A DNA stretch of 64,000 nt from Drosophila persimilis (GCF_003286085.1 NW_020825313.1:3968001-4032000); one strand, 5' to 3'; positions 53,279-64,000 are shown, counted from the first letter of the stretch. Made by a program: numbers and translations. Notes: a model not told the origin generated them from the sequence alone.

Positions 53279-55754
53279 TATTTTCCTTTTTATTATATTG
53301 TTATTAGTTTATATTCCTATGACCTCAAATTGTCCTATATAAACTGGTTCTAGCTTATGGCCAGTTTCGTTTTTTTACAAAACTTGGTCCCCTATTTCTA
53401 GCGTAAAATCCAAAACTTTATTATCATACAATTTCTTTTGCTGGATTTATTTTTTTCTTCTTAAAGCATTCTCGTTTCGATCGTTTATAAGCGGTTTCTT
53501 ATCTAAATTTAACCTCTCTAGCTTAATCATCTGTGTTATAAAGTGGTTCTATTCTATCTAAGCTATTAAATTGAGTCGGTAAGTTATGTTGTTTACAAGT
53601 TCGTATGGACAATAATTATGGGTTGCTGATGGAGTTCTGTTAAAACGGTAAACGAAATACTGTAACCATATGAACCAATCAGTTTCATCTACTGATATGT
53701 ACGAACGTATGTACTCATTAAATGTTCTGTGACATTCAATGGTACCTACCGTCTGGTGGTGGTGTGCAGTAGATGGTTTATTGTCTACTTGTAGGTATTT
53801 GCACAAGTCATTAATAATTAAATTTTTATATTCTGTTCCCATGTCCGTAATGAACGTCTTCATTGGACCGTACTTTAGAATAAAAGATTTGAATATAGCT
53901 TTTGCGACTGTTTTTGCGCTTCTATTTGCAATTGGATCGTCATGGTATGTAAACATGTGCATATGTATCGCTTTTTAATCATTTTTATTAATAATCTGGG
54001 TCACCGGCTTGAGTAGCGCTACACTGAATGATTTTAATATTTTATTGCCCATTTTTTTTAAAGTATCTATTGAAACTGATTAAAAGATATTTTCGCTCGG
54101 TGCCACTATGAGTTAGCTGATTTCATGTCTACCGGCTTGCCTTTCAAGGCTTTGGAAGAACTGACCTAAGTCGAGAATTCTATTGGTGCACAAATCGCTA
54201 TCGTTAATTCTTGCTATAACTTTATTTCCTCGCTTTAATAAACATTGAGATTCAGTTATTCTCAATGTCACCACTTTTCGTACTTCGTCATTTCTGATGA
54301 CTTCATGTACGTTGGTCTTAGAAGCGTTTACTACAGTTTGCATAGGCAAATTTGCTTGTTCTTGACTAATGACTTTTAATATAATTAATATGTTTTTAAA
54401 ATCAGTTATTGCATTGCGTGATAATGCATCGGCCATGAAATTATATTATGAGATATTCTACAGTAAAATCATACTTTTCTAAGTCTAATCTCATTGATTA
54501 TGAATTAGTGGACTGTAAAATCTTTTAATATATTGTACTTATTTATTTACATATATTGAGTATTTAAGATTGGCGGTTATGTTACAACGTGTATATGAAT
54601 AGCGGGGGCTGTCTATGATGCGGCGGTATGATCTAGAGTTTGGTTTTATCTAGAGATTTCGACTAACTCAACTCCGCGAAAAGAAGTCGAGCAAAAGGGA
54701 ATTGGAAGATCACGCGATACGACTCGACGCGACGGTCTCAATGCAAAAACGGAACGCAGCGCTGTGTGCGTGTGCAGCTGCGGGTCTGGCCATGCGTGTG
54801 AGAACATTACAGCTATGTTCTGGACCCGCGCAATAACAACACAGCTATGCGCGTAAAACTAGCCACTTAAGCGGTGCAATACACTCATGAGCGTATGAAT
54901 ATGTCAATCGCAATATACATGAACATTAAACCAAAATTACGAGGCTCATTTCTCAACACTCATTATTGTTAATTTTTATTTTGAACTAGGGTTTATCATT
55001 AAAACCAAGTATGTTAATGGTCTGTGGTCTGTTTTAATTGTAAAGTGTGTACCATATATACGAAAATGTGTCGAAATGTCGAAAATGTGTTATTGCCCAG
55101 TGAATGGCTGCCAATGGCTGAGCGGGAAGCATATGCTACGGGCTATTGTTTATCTCCATATTTTTGAGTTAAAAGTGCACCGCAGGCTTGTTTACTGGCA
55201 TCTGTTATGATGCAAAATTCTTTATTAAAATCTTGGTATTTTAATAAAGTAAGCTTTAGAGAATTAGAGCAATTTTTAAATAGTCGAATGCTTTTTGACA
55301 TTCGCTTGTCCATTATGAATAATGGTGTGAATAATCAGCGAGCTTTTTAATGAATCGTCTATAATAATTGCAAAATGAAACAAATCCTTTAGCGCTATCG
55401 GCGTCTGTAGGGACTGGATATTTTTTGATTACATCGTATTTCTTGTTATCTGGTAAAATAGGAAATAGGAAAGTCACTTCTTGCTTGAGGAAAGAGCATT
55501 AAAACCGGACATTAAATCTAAACATGCAAATTATTTTGATCTGCCTAATTGGTCAAGAATGTCGTCAATGCGTGGCAGTGGGAATTTATCGAAAAGTAAT
55601 TTTTTATTTATTTGACGATAGTCGGTAATCCTTTCTTTGGGACAAGGAGTATTGGGCTATTGTATTCTGATACGGAAGGTTTCACTATTTTATCCGAGAT
55701 GAGTTTTTCGACTTGTTTGTTTACTTTCTCTTTATGAGTATGAGGTATTTTTTA
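53279..55754 (-). pseudogene. Gypsy-clade pol relic (RT, RNase H, integrase)
   Basis: Read from 55754 down: an N-terminal RT stretch (HTHKEKVNKQVEKLISDK, near 55700-55740), DYRQINKKLLFDKFPLPRID (near 55550-55640), RNase H (CIITDASKQACGALLTQKY, near 55150-55230; AIHWAITHFRHFR, near 55060-55110), then MADALSRNAI (54436), integrase (YGPMKTFITDMGTEYKN, TAHHHQTVGTIE, 53558-53962) and a C-terminal KLEPVYIGQFEVIGI-like end near 53300-53360. Stops, frameshifts and loss of the YxDD region show it is dead. The motifs fit the 17.6/297/gypsy clade. Confidence 0.8.
54495..54958. mobile_element. Solo LTR (464 bp) in the gypsy-clade relic
   Basis: Starts TGATTATGAATTAG and ends CTCAACA, flanked by CTCAT on both sides (54490-54494 and 54959-54963). 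Removing it joins the RNase H reading on both sides. A 5-bp duplication fits BEL/Pao or Copia. Confidence 0.8.
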
Positions 55755-56846
55755 ATTATACCCGGTACTCGAAGAGTATAGGGGTATATTAGATTTGTGG
55801 TGAAAATGGATGTGTGTAACGTCCAGAAGGAATCGTTTCCGACCCCATAAAGTATATATATATTCTTGATCTTCTGTCCGTCTGTCCGCCCGTCCGTCCG
55901 TCCGTTCGTTCGTCTGTCCATCCCCTTCAGCGCCTAGTGCTCAAAGGCTATAAGAGCTAGAGCAACGAAATTTTATATCCGAACTTTTGTGATATGTCAC
56001 TGCTACAAAAATATTTCAAAACTTTGCCCACTTCCGCCCCCACAAAGGGCGAAAATCTGTGGCATCCACAATTTTAAAGATACGAGAAAACCAAAAACGC
56101 AGAATCGTAGAGAATGACGATATCTTTTAGACTGCGGAATCTGAATTGGATCGTATTATTATTATAGCCAGCATCAAGAAAACAATTTCATTTTTTCTCG
56201 CCCTGTCGCTCTCTAACACACACGTAGCATAGGCGGCTTTGCTTAGAGTAAAACATTAGCGCCTAGATCTCAGAGACTATAAAAGCTAGTGCAACCAAAT
56301 TTGGTATCCACACTCCTAATATATCGGACCGAGACGAGTTTGTTTCAAAATTTCGCCACACCCCCTTCCGCCCCCGCAAAGGATGCAAATCTGGGGATAT
56401 TCACAAATCTCAGAGACTATTAAAGCTAGAGTAACCAAATTTAGTATCCGCACTCCTGTTAGATCTCACTATAAAACGTATATCTCAAAATTTCGCCCCA
56501 CCCCCTTCCGCCCACACAAAGAACGAAAATCTGTTGCATCCACAATATTGCAGATTTGAGAAAACTAAAAACGCAGAATCATAGATAATGACCATATCTA
56601 TCAGATTGCTGAATCTGGATCAGATCAGATAATTTTTATAGCCAAAAGGAACAAATCAATTTGCACTGGCTACGCAGCGCCCGACGTCACGCTCAGACTG
56701 ATTTTTTTGTCTCTCTCGCACGCACTCTTTGTCGTGTCGTTTAATATTAGCGGCGTCTGCCGGAGGAGAGCCATACTGACTAAGTATCGGGTATAACTGT
56801 AGAGTTGCGGTGTCCGCAGAAACTCACAACGTTCCCCCTCGTTTTT
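55755..56846 (+). mobile_element. GTCY-microsatellite (mini-me/DINE-1-like) element, first of two
   Basis: 1,092 bp starting ATTATACCCGGTACTC and ending CCCCTCGTTTTT. It contains a short hairpin near its start, a GTCY run (55877-55920) and several CCTTCCGCCC-type internal repeats. It is non-coding. The layout with a GTCY microsatellite next to a conserved TTGATC core resembles the mini-me/DINE-1 elements described in Drosophila, though I could not check this. This copy lacks about 36 bp of the core present in the second. Confidence 0.65.
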
Positions 56847-57998
56847 ATTATACCCGATACTCAAAATGAGTATTGGGGTATATTAGATTTGTGGTAAAAG
56901 TGGATGTGTGTAACGTCCAGAAGGAATCGTTTCCGACCCCATAAAGTATATATATTCTTGATCAGCATCAATAGCCGAGTCGATTGAGCCATGTCTGTCT
57001 GTCCGTCTGTCCGTCTGTCCGTCCGTCCGTCTGTCCGTCTGTCCGTCCGTCCGTCTGTCCGTCTGTCCGTCCCCTTCAGCGCCTAATGCTCAAAGACTAT
57101 AAGAGCCAGAGCAACGATGTTTTGGATCCAGACTTCTGTTATATGTCACTGCTACAAAAATATTTCAAAACTTTGCCCCGCTCACTTCCGCCCCCACAAA
57201 GGGCGAAAATCTGTGGCATCCACAATTTTAAAGATACGAGAAAACCAAAAACGCAGAATCGTAGAGAATGACCATATCTTTTAGACTGCGGAATCTGAAT
57301 TGGATCGTATTATTATTATAGCCAGCATCAAGAAAACAATTTCATTTTTTCTCGCCCTGTCTCTCTCTAACACACACGTAGCATAGGCGGCTTTGCTTAG
57401 AGTAAAACATTAGCGCCTAGATCTCAGAGACTATAAAAGCTAGATCAACCAAATGTGGTATCCACACTCCTAATATATCGGACCGAGACGAGTTTATTTC
57501 AAAATTTCGCCACACCCCCTTCCGCCCCCGCAAAGGATGCAAATCTGGGGATATTCACAAATCTCAGAGACTATTAAAGCTAGAGTAACCAAATTTAGTA
57601 TCCGCACTTCTGTTAGATCTCACTATAAAACGTATATCTCAAAATTTCGCCCCACCCGCTTCCGCCCACACAAAGGACGAAAATCTGTTGCATCCACAAT
57701 ATTGCAGATTTGAGAAAACTAAAAACGCAGAATCATAGATAACGACCATATCTATCAGATTGCTGAATCTGGATCAGATCAGATCATTTTTATAGCGAAA
57801 GGAAACAAATCAATTTGCACTGGCTACGCAGCGCCCGACGTCACGCTCAGACTGATTTTCTGTCTCTCTCGCACGCACTCTTTGTCGTGTCGTTTAATAT
57901 TAGCGGCGTCTGCCGGAGGAGAGCCATACTGACTTAGTATCGGGTATAACCGTAGAGTTGCGGTGTCCGCAGCAACTCAAAACGTTCCCCCTCGTTTT
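56847..57998 (+). mobile_element. GTCY-microsatellite (mini-me/DINE-1-like) element, second of two
   Basis: 1,152 bp in direct head-to-tail contact with the first copy. The core is complete (AGCATCAATAGCCGAGTCG, near 56963) and the GTCY array is longer. Near-identical sequence to the first copy suggests a tandem duplication or insertion as a dimer. Confidence 0.68.
56987..57071 (+). repeat. GTCT/GTCC microsatellite
   Basis: About 21 tetranucleotide units of GTCY in an irregular T/C alternation. The shorter counterpart is at 55877-55920. Confidence 0.9.
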
Positions 57999-58185
57999 GA
58001 TTTGGGATTAGAATATTTTTCTCTAATGAATGAATTTCAATTTGACGGACTACTTCACAACGTGCTGGAAGTATTATGGCATTATTATCACAAGTGTGAA
58101 TTATTGGTAATTTTATGGGATAATTTAAATTGTTAGGCCGAAGTACTAGAGAATCACATGTTTGTGTGAAATAAAATTGGCTTTT
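57999..58185 (-). pseudogene. Gypsy-clade protease-RT linker, 5' part of the relic at 53279-55754
   Basis: Minus-strand reading gives a short segment with LVLRPNNLNYPIKLPIIHT and RQIEIHSLEKNILIPNQ, typical of the linker before RT in gypsy-clade pol. It would join the frame at about 55750 once the two GTCY elements are removed. The upstream boundary near 58185 is where the Osvaldo-like LTR begins. Confidence 0.55.
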
Positions 58186-58214
58186 TAAAGAAGTCTATAC
58201 CATCGCCAGGTATT

Positions 58215-58997
58215 CGAAAATTTTCGACAGAGAAGCCGTCGGTCGGTCTTACGCCCACGCAGCCGAGGGAGAGAGCCGACGGCGAACCATGCAAACACCG
58301 CCGAGCCGAGGCCGGCAGCCGAAAGCTGCGCAGCAGCGAAGCGGCAGAGAAGCTGCAAAAAAGAAAAGCAGAGGCCTGGCACGGGCCAGCGCGGGCCAGG
58401 TTCGGGAGTGATCTCCAAGGGCTGAACCAGAACGGTTGGAAAAAAATAAACAGTGCCCCGACCCCGCGAGAAGTGAAAAAAATATATAAGTCGTGACCAC
58501 CGTGACGAGGACCGGCCGCCGGACCCAAGGAAGGGAAAGCAAGGGTGAGCCACCTCACGTATGTGAGCTCTGGGGGGGATAGATCGGTGCAGTAGGCAGG
58601 GTATAAGCTCAGGAGTAGAAGTTTCCCAAAAAGTGTTAAATGTGTATCGAAATCCACATGGTAGCTATTAAATTTTTGTCGTTTATTCCCCCACAATAAA
58701 GACACCCACCTCAACCCACCGGTTTCAGAACTTTCGCCCGTAGGAGTCCCTCAGCCCCTCCCCATCTCTTCCCTATTCCCTGGGCCAAACCCCCTCCTCC
58801 CGCCACGCATGACCCCCAACGCACGTCTCTGTAGCTCCCCAAGCACGGGTTCACCCACGCCTCGATCCACCCCACGGGTGCGCTTTCGCTGCGAACGGCT
58901 CTCCCCTTAGGTCCTCACACAGCAAATTTTGCTGTGGGGAAGGACCGGGCCCTGGACAGACTGAGAAGCTGTACCTCGGCCTGAGAACTTCCTTACA
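58215..58997 (+). repeat. 5' LTR of an Osvaldo-like Gypsy element (left boundary uncertain)
   Basis: The right boundary, CCTTACA (58991-58997), is set by the primer site three bases later. A TATA-like AATATATAAG (58481-58490) and an AATAAA (58695-58700) are spaced as promoter and polyadenylation signal. A TG start is not obvious, so the LTR may be truncated on the left. No second LTR lies in the window. Confidence 0.5.
58481..58490 (+). promoter_or_regulatory. TATA-like element in the LTR
   Basis: AATATATAAG, about 500 bp upstream of the LTR end and 205 bp before an AATAAA. Confidence 0.4.
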
Positions 58998-58999
58998 GA

Positions 59000-59017
59000 T
59001 GGCGCCGGAGCAGGGAC
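59000..59017 (+). promoter_or_regulatory. Primer binding site, tRNA-Lys-like
   Basis: TGGCGCCGGAGCAGGGAC follows the LTR after two bases. It differs by two bases from the site complementary to the tRNA-Lys primer used by many retroviruses. This agrees with an Osvaldo-type element, for which I recall a tRNA-Lys primer. Confidence 0.6.
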
Positions 59018-59591
59018 CCACGAGGGGAGAGTCGGTGAGCATAGGGGAGAAGTGAAAAGCAGTGAAAAGGGAACTAAGCAGCAGCAGAAAACTTCAAATC
59101 AGGGATTAGCAGCCCAAAATCAGAGCCCCGGCGAATAGCCAGCACCAATCTTTGATCCCTCGACTTGTGTACAGCTGAGGCTGGTTTACCTAATACCCCC
59201 CCAAGCAACAGCCGCCGGCACGTGTCCCAGATGCGCCGGCGAAAACCACGTGGAAAACCACGCAGCCAGCCACCTACGCAGTAGAAAGAGACGGGGAAAG
59301 ACGCCGAAGACACCGCGTGCCGGGAGAAAATGGCCGCGGACGGCGCCTAGAACTTTGGCACGCGACGGCGACAAAGCGGCACCAGCGACAGAGCAGTAAA
59401 GCAGCAGCGACGGAACATCGAGAGAGCGGCAGAGCGGAGAAGAGCAGCAAAGCAGCAGCGACAGAGCAGCGAGCCAGCGGCAGAGCGGAGAAGAGCAGCA
59501 AAGCAGCAGCGACAAAGCAGCGAGACAGCGGCGGAGCGGAGAAGTGCAGGAAGGCAGCGGCAGCGGCGCAGCGACAGAGCAGCAAAGCAGC

Positions 59592-59679
59592 AGCGGCGTC
59601 CCAGCGGCGTCCCAGCGGCGTCCCAGCGGCGTCCCAGCGGCGTCCCAGCGGCGTCCCAGCGGCGTCCCAGCGGCGTCCC
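59592..59679 (+). repeat. 11-bp minisatellite, eight copies
   Basis: The unit AGCGGCGTCCC repeats eight times without visible error. It is flanked by irregular AGCAGCGACAGAGC-type repeats. Confidence 0.92.
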
Positions 59680-59975
59680 AGCGACAGAGCAGCGAGGCAG
59701 CGGCAGAGCGGAGAAGGCGCCGCGACAGAGCAGCGGGACAGTGACAGAGAAGCCACGCAGCGAAGCAGCGGTAGAACAACGGAGCAGCGGGGGACAGAGG
59801 GCGAAGGCAGAGGAACAGCTAGATGGCAGAGGAGCCCTCGGCACAAAGGAATGGCCACGGCCAATATAAGGCGGAGCAGGAACACGAGTGAGGGAGTTAC
59901 CACCGGACAGTCAGACAGTTAATACCGAGCAGTCAGAGTGAGTTATTACCGAGCTTCCATAGGGAACCGTTCCCT

Positions 59976-60290
59976 GTACCGTGCCACGTATCCTTCGACA
60001 GGATCATCCAACCCAGTGCTGTGTATCCTAGTACAGAATCATCAATCGAGTACCGTACCACGTGTCCTTCGAACAGGACCCCCCACCTCAGTGCCGTGTA
60101 TGCTAGTATAGGATCACCGATCCAGTACCTTGCCACGTATCCTTCGACAGGACCCCCCACCTCAGTGCCGTGTATCCTAGTATAGGATCACCGATCCAGT
60201 ACCTTGCCACGTATCCTTCGACAGGACCCCCCACCCAGTGCTGTGTATCCTAGTACAGGAGTCCTGACCCAGTACCGTGTTGATAACGAC
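59976..60290 (+). repeat. 74-bp tandem repeat, about four copies
   Basis: Units such as CCAGTACCTTGCCACGTATC start at 60122 and 60196, 74 bp apart. Earlier units near 59976 and 60050 and a later partial one are more diverged. Confidence 0.85.
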
Positions 60291-60326
60291 TCACACCGGT
60301 GCCCCGATTAGTGGAACAGGATCAGG

Positions 60327-61737
60327 ATGAACATCCGCTGGATAGCGTCCCGCAGGAAGGACGAGCTGCAGAGCCTGGCTAAGGAGTTTGGACTAGGAGA
60401 AACCGGGACGGTGGAGGATCTACGGAGCCGGATCACCGCATTCATCGCACGCCCTGGGCACCCCGAAGCCGTGCAGGCAAGGCTAGATGAATTGGCTTCG
60501 CACTTTGGGAACATACCGAGCCCCAGGGACCACCGGAGCCCAGCCACGTCACCCGGGCCAGGGAGCCGGACGAAGATGGAAGACAGCAAGGAGGGACCAA
60601 AACTGCGATTGATTATACCCGAGCTGCCCAGCACGAGCCAAGGATCCACCCACGGATACCGCGAGACAGCAACCGAGACACCGGCAGGGCACCGCCCAGG
60701 ACGAGCAACCACAACGAGCTGCCCAAGGACCACTCCAAGGATCCAGACCAGAGGCGTCCAGCAAGCACCACGAGCCAGGACCCACTACCACTGGACCAGA
60801 CAACCACGGAAGGAGAACAGCCACGTTTTCCTTAGGGACATCGGGTCTCACGCCCCGGAGGGGGTGAGATCTCGTACTCGTTACTGGCGGACAAACTCCG
60901 GAAATGGGGATTTACTTTCGACGGCCACGCGGACCCACTAGCGTTGATCGAAAGGCTCGAGGAGCGAGTGGAATCATACGGCGGGAGCCCCGAGCAGTTG
61001 CCGCGAGCCATCTCCGGTCTCCTTATAGGTAAGGCCGAAGGATGGTTCCGAACTTTTCAGGTGCAGGGACTGAATTGGACAGACTTTCGGAAAGAATTCC
61101 TAGAATTCTTCCTGCCCCCCAGATACTTCCAGCGGCTGGAAGACACCATACGAAGTCTGGAACAGAAGCCCAAGGAATCCTTCTGGGATTACCTTATCGA
61201 ATTACGTCTGATGATGCAGCGAGCCCAGTACACTCGGGAACAGGAACTCGAGCGGATCTACGAAAATCTCCGCCCGGAGTATCAAATATACACGCGCAGA
61301 CAGGATTTCCGATCCCTCACAGAATTGACCCAGCTCGTCTCTGCCTACGAAACCGCGCGGGACCGAGAAGCACTCCGCAGCATCGGGACTGCACAGAACC
61401 ATCGACCCCGTGCCGCCTTTACCGGCAATGGAACCAACCCCCAACGGGGCAACACACACGAGACACCCGGGAAAACCGAGATCGCCAACCGAGGAATCGG
61501 CCAGGAGGAAGAGCAAGCGATCGATGTACAACGAGCCTGCCGGAACTGCGGAAAAACGGCCATTTCAGTGGTGCGTGCACAAACCGACAGAAGCTGTTCT
61601 GTTGGGAATGTGGCCACCGAGGGGTCCGGACCATCAACTGCTGCCGGAAACCCGCGTCGGGAAACGGATCGGGTCTCCGCCCAACTGGGACATGGATGGA
61701 GGCGCGCACCCAGGAACAGGAGAAACCCACCCATTAA
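60327..61737 (+). pseudogene. Osvaldo-like gag with zinc knuckles, frameshifted
   Basis: The frame from 60327 opens MNIRWIASRRKDELQSLAKE, a helical matrix-like start, and is lost by frameshift near 60620. The capsid appears in the frame 60944-61834, though its homology starts slightly upstream, with ERLEERVESYGGSPEQLPRA, AEGWFRTFQVQGLNWTDFRK and FWDYLIELRLMMQRAQYTRE. A knuckle pair follows near 61535-61650 (CRNCGK, then GHFSGAC and CWECGHRG) spread over two frames. Knuckle spacing is damaged. Confidence 0.78.
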
Positions 61738-62384
61738 GCATGACCGGAGGAAAGATCGCTGCCCTGGTGGACATCAATGGGAGAGCATTTGCTGCCACCC
61801 TCGACACTGGAGCCACACGATACTTCATCAGTGAGCGGCTGGCGAAGGAGATAGGGACGACCAAGAACAGGCGAGAGGTGAGGACCAGGATCCGCCTGGC
61901 AGATGGAACCAGGAAGGAGATCAACCAAGCCACCAGCCACCAACCAGTCACCGTGCGCCTGGATCAACAAGAAACACAGGTGTCTCTTCTTATACTCCCC
62001 ACGGTATTAGACGACTTCATCTTGGGACTCGATTTCCTCTGTGGCATCCGCGCAAGAATCCACTGTGGACGGGCATATCTACAGCTGAAGTTGCAGCAGA
62101 AACCCGCCGGGACGATACCATCATGCACCGCCCAGCCACGCCCTCGGGTCGTCACGTTTGCGGACTCCACTGCCATCCGAGACCAGCCCCAGACCAACAC
62201 CCCACAGCCAACCACGAACCATCCAACGGCCGCGACAACAAGACCTTACCCGACAAGATCAAGCAACAACCCCAGGACTACGCCACAACAACAGGACGAA
62301 GAAAGCTACGACGGAAAGAACTGCGACACCGATGGATCCACCGAGTTCCCCGGCACGAATCCCGACACCAACAGAACAACGTAA
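61738..62384 (+). pseudogene. Osvaldo-like aspartic protease
   Basis: The open frame 61410-62384 carries a retropepsin: KIAALVDINGRAFAATLDTG, then ATRYFISERLAKEIG and LPTVLDDFILGLDFLCGIRA. The DTGA active site is near 61803-61815 and the ILGLDFL flap-end motif near 62020-62038; both are intact. The segment after 62110 is Pro/Thr-rich and leads to the 31-residue repeats in a neighbouring frame. Confidence 0.8.
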
Positions 62385-62393
62385 CACAACAGG

Positions 62394-62850
62394 AACTTTG
62401 GCAGAGACTGCTACGGCTCCACTGGATCAATCCAGGGCCAGCTCGTCGAACCAGGAGTCACCAACAGGACACAGCAGGAAGCAAGGGACTTTGGCAGAGA
62501 CAGCTACGGCTCCACTGGATCAATCCAGGGCCAGCTCGTCGAACCAGGAGTCACCAACAGGACACAGCAGGAAGCAAGGGACTTTGGCAGAGACAGCTAC
62601 GGCTCCATTGGATCAATCCAGGGCCAGCTCGTCGAACCAGGAGTCACCAACAGGACACAGCAGGAAGCAAGGGACTTTGGCAGAGACAGCTACGGCTCCA
62701 TTGGATCAATCCAGGGCCAGCTCGTCGAACCGGGAGTCAGCAACAGGACCCAGGAATCACCAGGATACTCCAGCAAAGATAGCTGCGGCCCCGCGGGATC
62801 AATCCAGGGCCAGCTCATCGAACCGGGAGTCACCACGTAGTCACCCAACA
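62394..62850 (+). repeat. 93-bp (31-residue) tandem repeat between protease and RT
   Basis: CTTTGGCAGAGAC recurs at 62395, 62488, 62581 and 62674, exactly 93 bp apart, then degenerates. In the frame 62158-63483 each unit reads TLAETATAPLDQSRASSSNQ plus ESPTGHSRKQG. The period is a multiple of three, so all frames stay open through the array. Confidence 0.93.
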
Positions 62851-64000
62851 CGACAGACATCACGCAAGCCACGAACCCCGATACCACAGGACGAGATCAC
62901 AGAAACCCCGACGACGGACTACCAACTGGAGCCATTAGCCGACGCCGAGATAGCTCGGGAACGCAACCCGTTTCGCCCAGCCGACTCGGATGACTACGAG
63001 AACGCGATCTTGGCCACCATTACCGCCCTGGAACTGGAGGACCTATCGCCGTGGCAGCAAGACCCAGACCCCGAACCACCCCCCACGCCGTGGGCAGTCA
63101 AGTTTCTAAAAGAAGAATTGGCGAAATTCTACGGACTAACTGGAGTCTCCCCCATCGCCGAACACACGATAACAATGCGAGACAACAGGCCCGTGAAGCA
63201 GCGCTACTTCCCGAAGAACCCGGCCATGCAGAACATCATCAACACACAGGTGGACGAGCTGCTCCGGGACGGAAGGATCGAACCATCCCGAAGTCCCCAC
63301 AGTGCCCCAATCGTTTTGGTAGGAAAGAAGACTGGAGAAATGCGAATGTGCGTGGATTATCGCCAGCTAAATGCCCGCTCGGTGCCTGTTCCAGCGAGTC
63401 CAGCGACAGCGTCATCGGACCCACCATGGAGCCGTACGCGTTCGCGTATCTCGACGACATCATCGTCATCGGAGCCACACTAGAAGAACACATCGACCAC
63501 CTTCGCGAGGTCTTCAGGAGGCTGCGAGAGGCGAACCTCCGACTAAACCGAAACAAGTGTAGTTTCTTCAGGAAGAGTTTAGTCTACCTCGGCAATGTCA
63601 TCAGCGAACAAGGCATCCACACGGACCCAGACAAGGTCAGCGCAGTCCAGAAACTAGAACCGCCCACCACACTGAAAGAACTGCGACGCTGCATCGGGAT
63701 GGCATCCTGGTACCGACGTTTCGTCCCCAACTTCGCCACGGTGGTCCAGCCCATGACCAACCTGCTCAAAAAGGATCAAAAGTGGGAGTGGACAGACGAA
63801 CAACATCAGGCATTCGAGACTCTCAAGGAAAGACTCACGCAAGCACCAGTCCTGGCATGCCCCGACTTCGCCGAGCGATTCGTACTCCAAACGGACACCA
63901 GTTCGTATGGTCTCGGAGCAGTGTTGACACAACAGATCGACGGAGCAGAAAGAGTCATCGCCTACGCAAGCCGTCGATTACTCAAAGCAGAGGAAAACTA
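62851..64000 (+). pseudogene. Osvaldo-like reverse transcriptase, palm deletion, cut by the window end
   Basis: The frame 62158-63483 enters RT with GLTGVSPIAEHTITMRDNRP, PHSAPIVLVGKKTGEMRMCV and DYRQLNARS. At about 63378-63395 it jumps to the sequence encoding DSVIGPTMEPYAFAYLDDII in another frame, so roughly 60 palm residues are deleted and the frame shifts. Downstream the thumb and RNase H start are intact (NRNKCSFFRKSLVYLGNVIS, LRRCIGMASWYRRFVPNFAT, LQTDTSSYGLGAVLTQQIDG) and run off the window. The catalytic YLDD is present. Confidence 0.82.

Larger units (their letters stand above)
59018..60326 (+). other. Long GC-rich leader of the Osvaldo-like element with tandem repeats
   Basis: About 1.3 kb between primer site and gag. 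CAG/GCR-rich stretches (59390-59780) generate long overlapping ORFs on both strands that are low complexity. Two tandem arrays (59592-59679 and 59976-60290) are listed separately. Any translated product would need to bypass this leader. Confidence 0.6.

Noticed and set aside
58154..58714. Minus-strand ORF of 186 codons
   Set aside because: It spans the junction of a gypsy relic and an LTR. Only its last residues resemble pol, and the rest shows no domain.
59186..59922. Long overlapping ORFs on both strands (up to 209 codons)
   Set aside because: They are low complexity (Arg/Ser/Ala/Leu-rich), overlap in almost every frame, and follow from the GC-rich CAG-type and 11-bp repeats of an LTR-element leader.
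62394..62850. Regular 93-bp repeats considered as a CRISPR-like or satellite array
   Set aside because: There are no unique spacers, the period is a multiple of three, and the units are part of an open pol frame.

Overview
The window looks like repeat-rich, heterochromatin-type DNA from a Drosophila-like dipteran. The evidence is the mix of mobile elements (a LOA-clade non-LTR element, several BEL/Pao and Ty3/Gypsy LTR elements, a hAT-type MITE, and short elements with GTCY microsatellites) and two copies of a short-intron gene fragment encoding a Graf-type SH3 domain. There are no bacterial-type genes, operons or CRISPR arrays, and almost all coding sequence belongs to mobile elements.

Positions 1-39613 hold three head-to-tail copies of one segment (copy 1: 1-15396; copy 2: 15397-32351; copy 3: 32352-39613). 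Without later insertions the unit is about 10.0 kb and the copies are nearly identical. Each unit holds, in order: a CR1/Jockey-type endonuclease relic (-), a LOA/I-type RT-RNase H relic (-), a GTCY-element relic, an AT-rich tract with a possible host exon (-), a LINE 3' end with a TTAGG-like tail (-), a CR1-type RT relic (+), the last two coding exons of a Graf-like gene (+, copies 1 and 2 only), a BEL relic (-), the 3' end of an errantivirus-like env (-), and a small DNA transposon with terminal inverted repeats. In copy 1 an intact LOA-clade element (9318-14684, minus strand, 14-bp target duplication) sits in that DNA transposon. In copy 2 the same transposon carries a chimeric BEL element (24564-30986) and a hAT-type MITE (31212-31731). 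Copy 3 has lost the Graf exons and becomes clearly more diverged after about 38589.

From 40798 to 53267 lies a Ty3/Gypsy element with 4-bp target duplications. Its integrase is split by a minus-strand BEL element (45415-51791, 5-bp target duplication) and by a solo LTR (51834-52718, 4-bp target duplication). Positions 53279-58185 hold a minus-strand gypsy-clade pol relic, itself interrupted by a solo LTR (54495-54958) and by two head-to-tail GTCY elements (55755-57998). From about 58215 to the window end is the 5' part of an Osvaldo-like Ty3/Gypsy element: LTR, tRNA-Lys-type primer site, a leader rich in tandem repeats, gag, protease, a 31-residue tandem repeat and a damaged RT.

The most notable signal is at the 5' terminus of the intact LOA element. 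The first ~134 nt of its RNA can form every helix of an HDV-like self-cleaving ribozyme, with the predicted cleavage site exactly at the element boundary. Both ORFs of this element are open, so it may be recently active. The other main observations are capture and tandem amplification of Graf 3' exons, a BEL element with two gag/protease modules and no RT active site, and LINE tails that match the ancestral insect telomere repeat.
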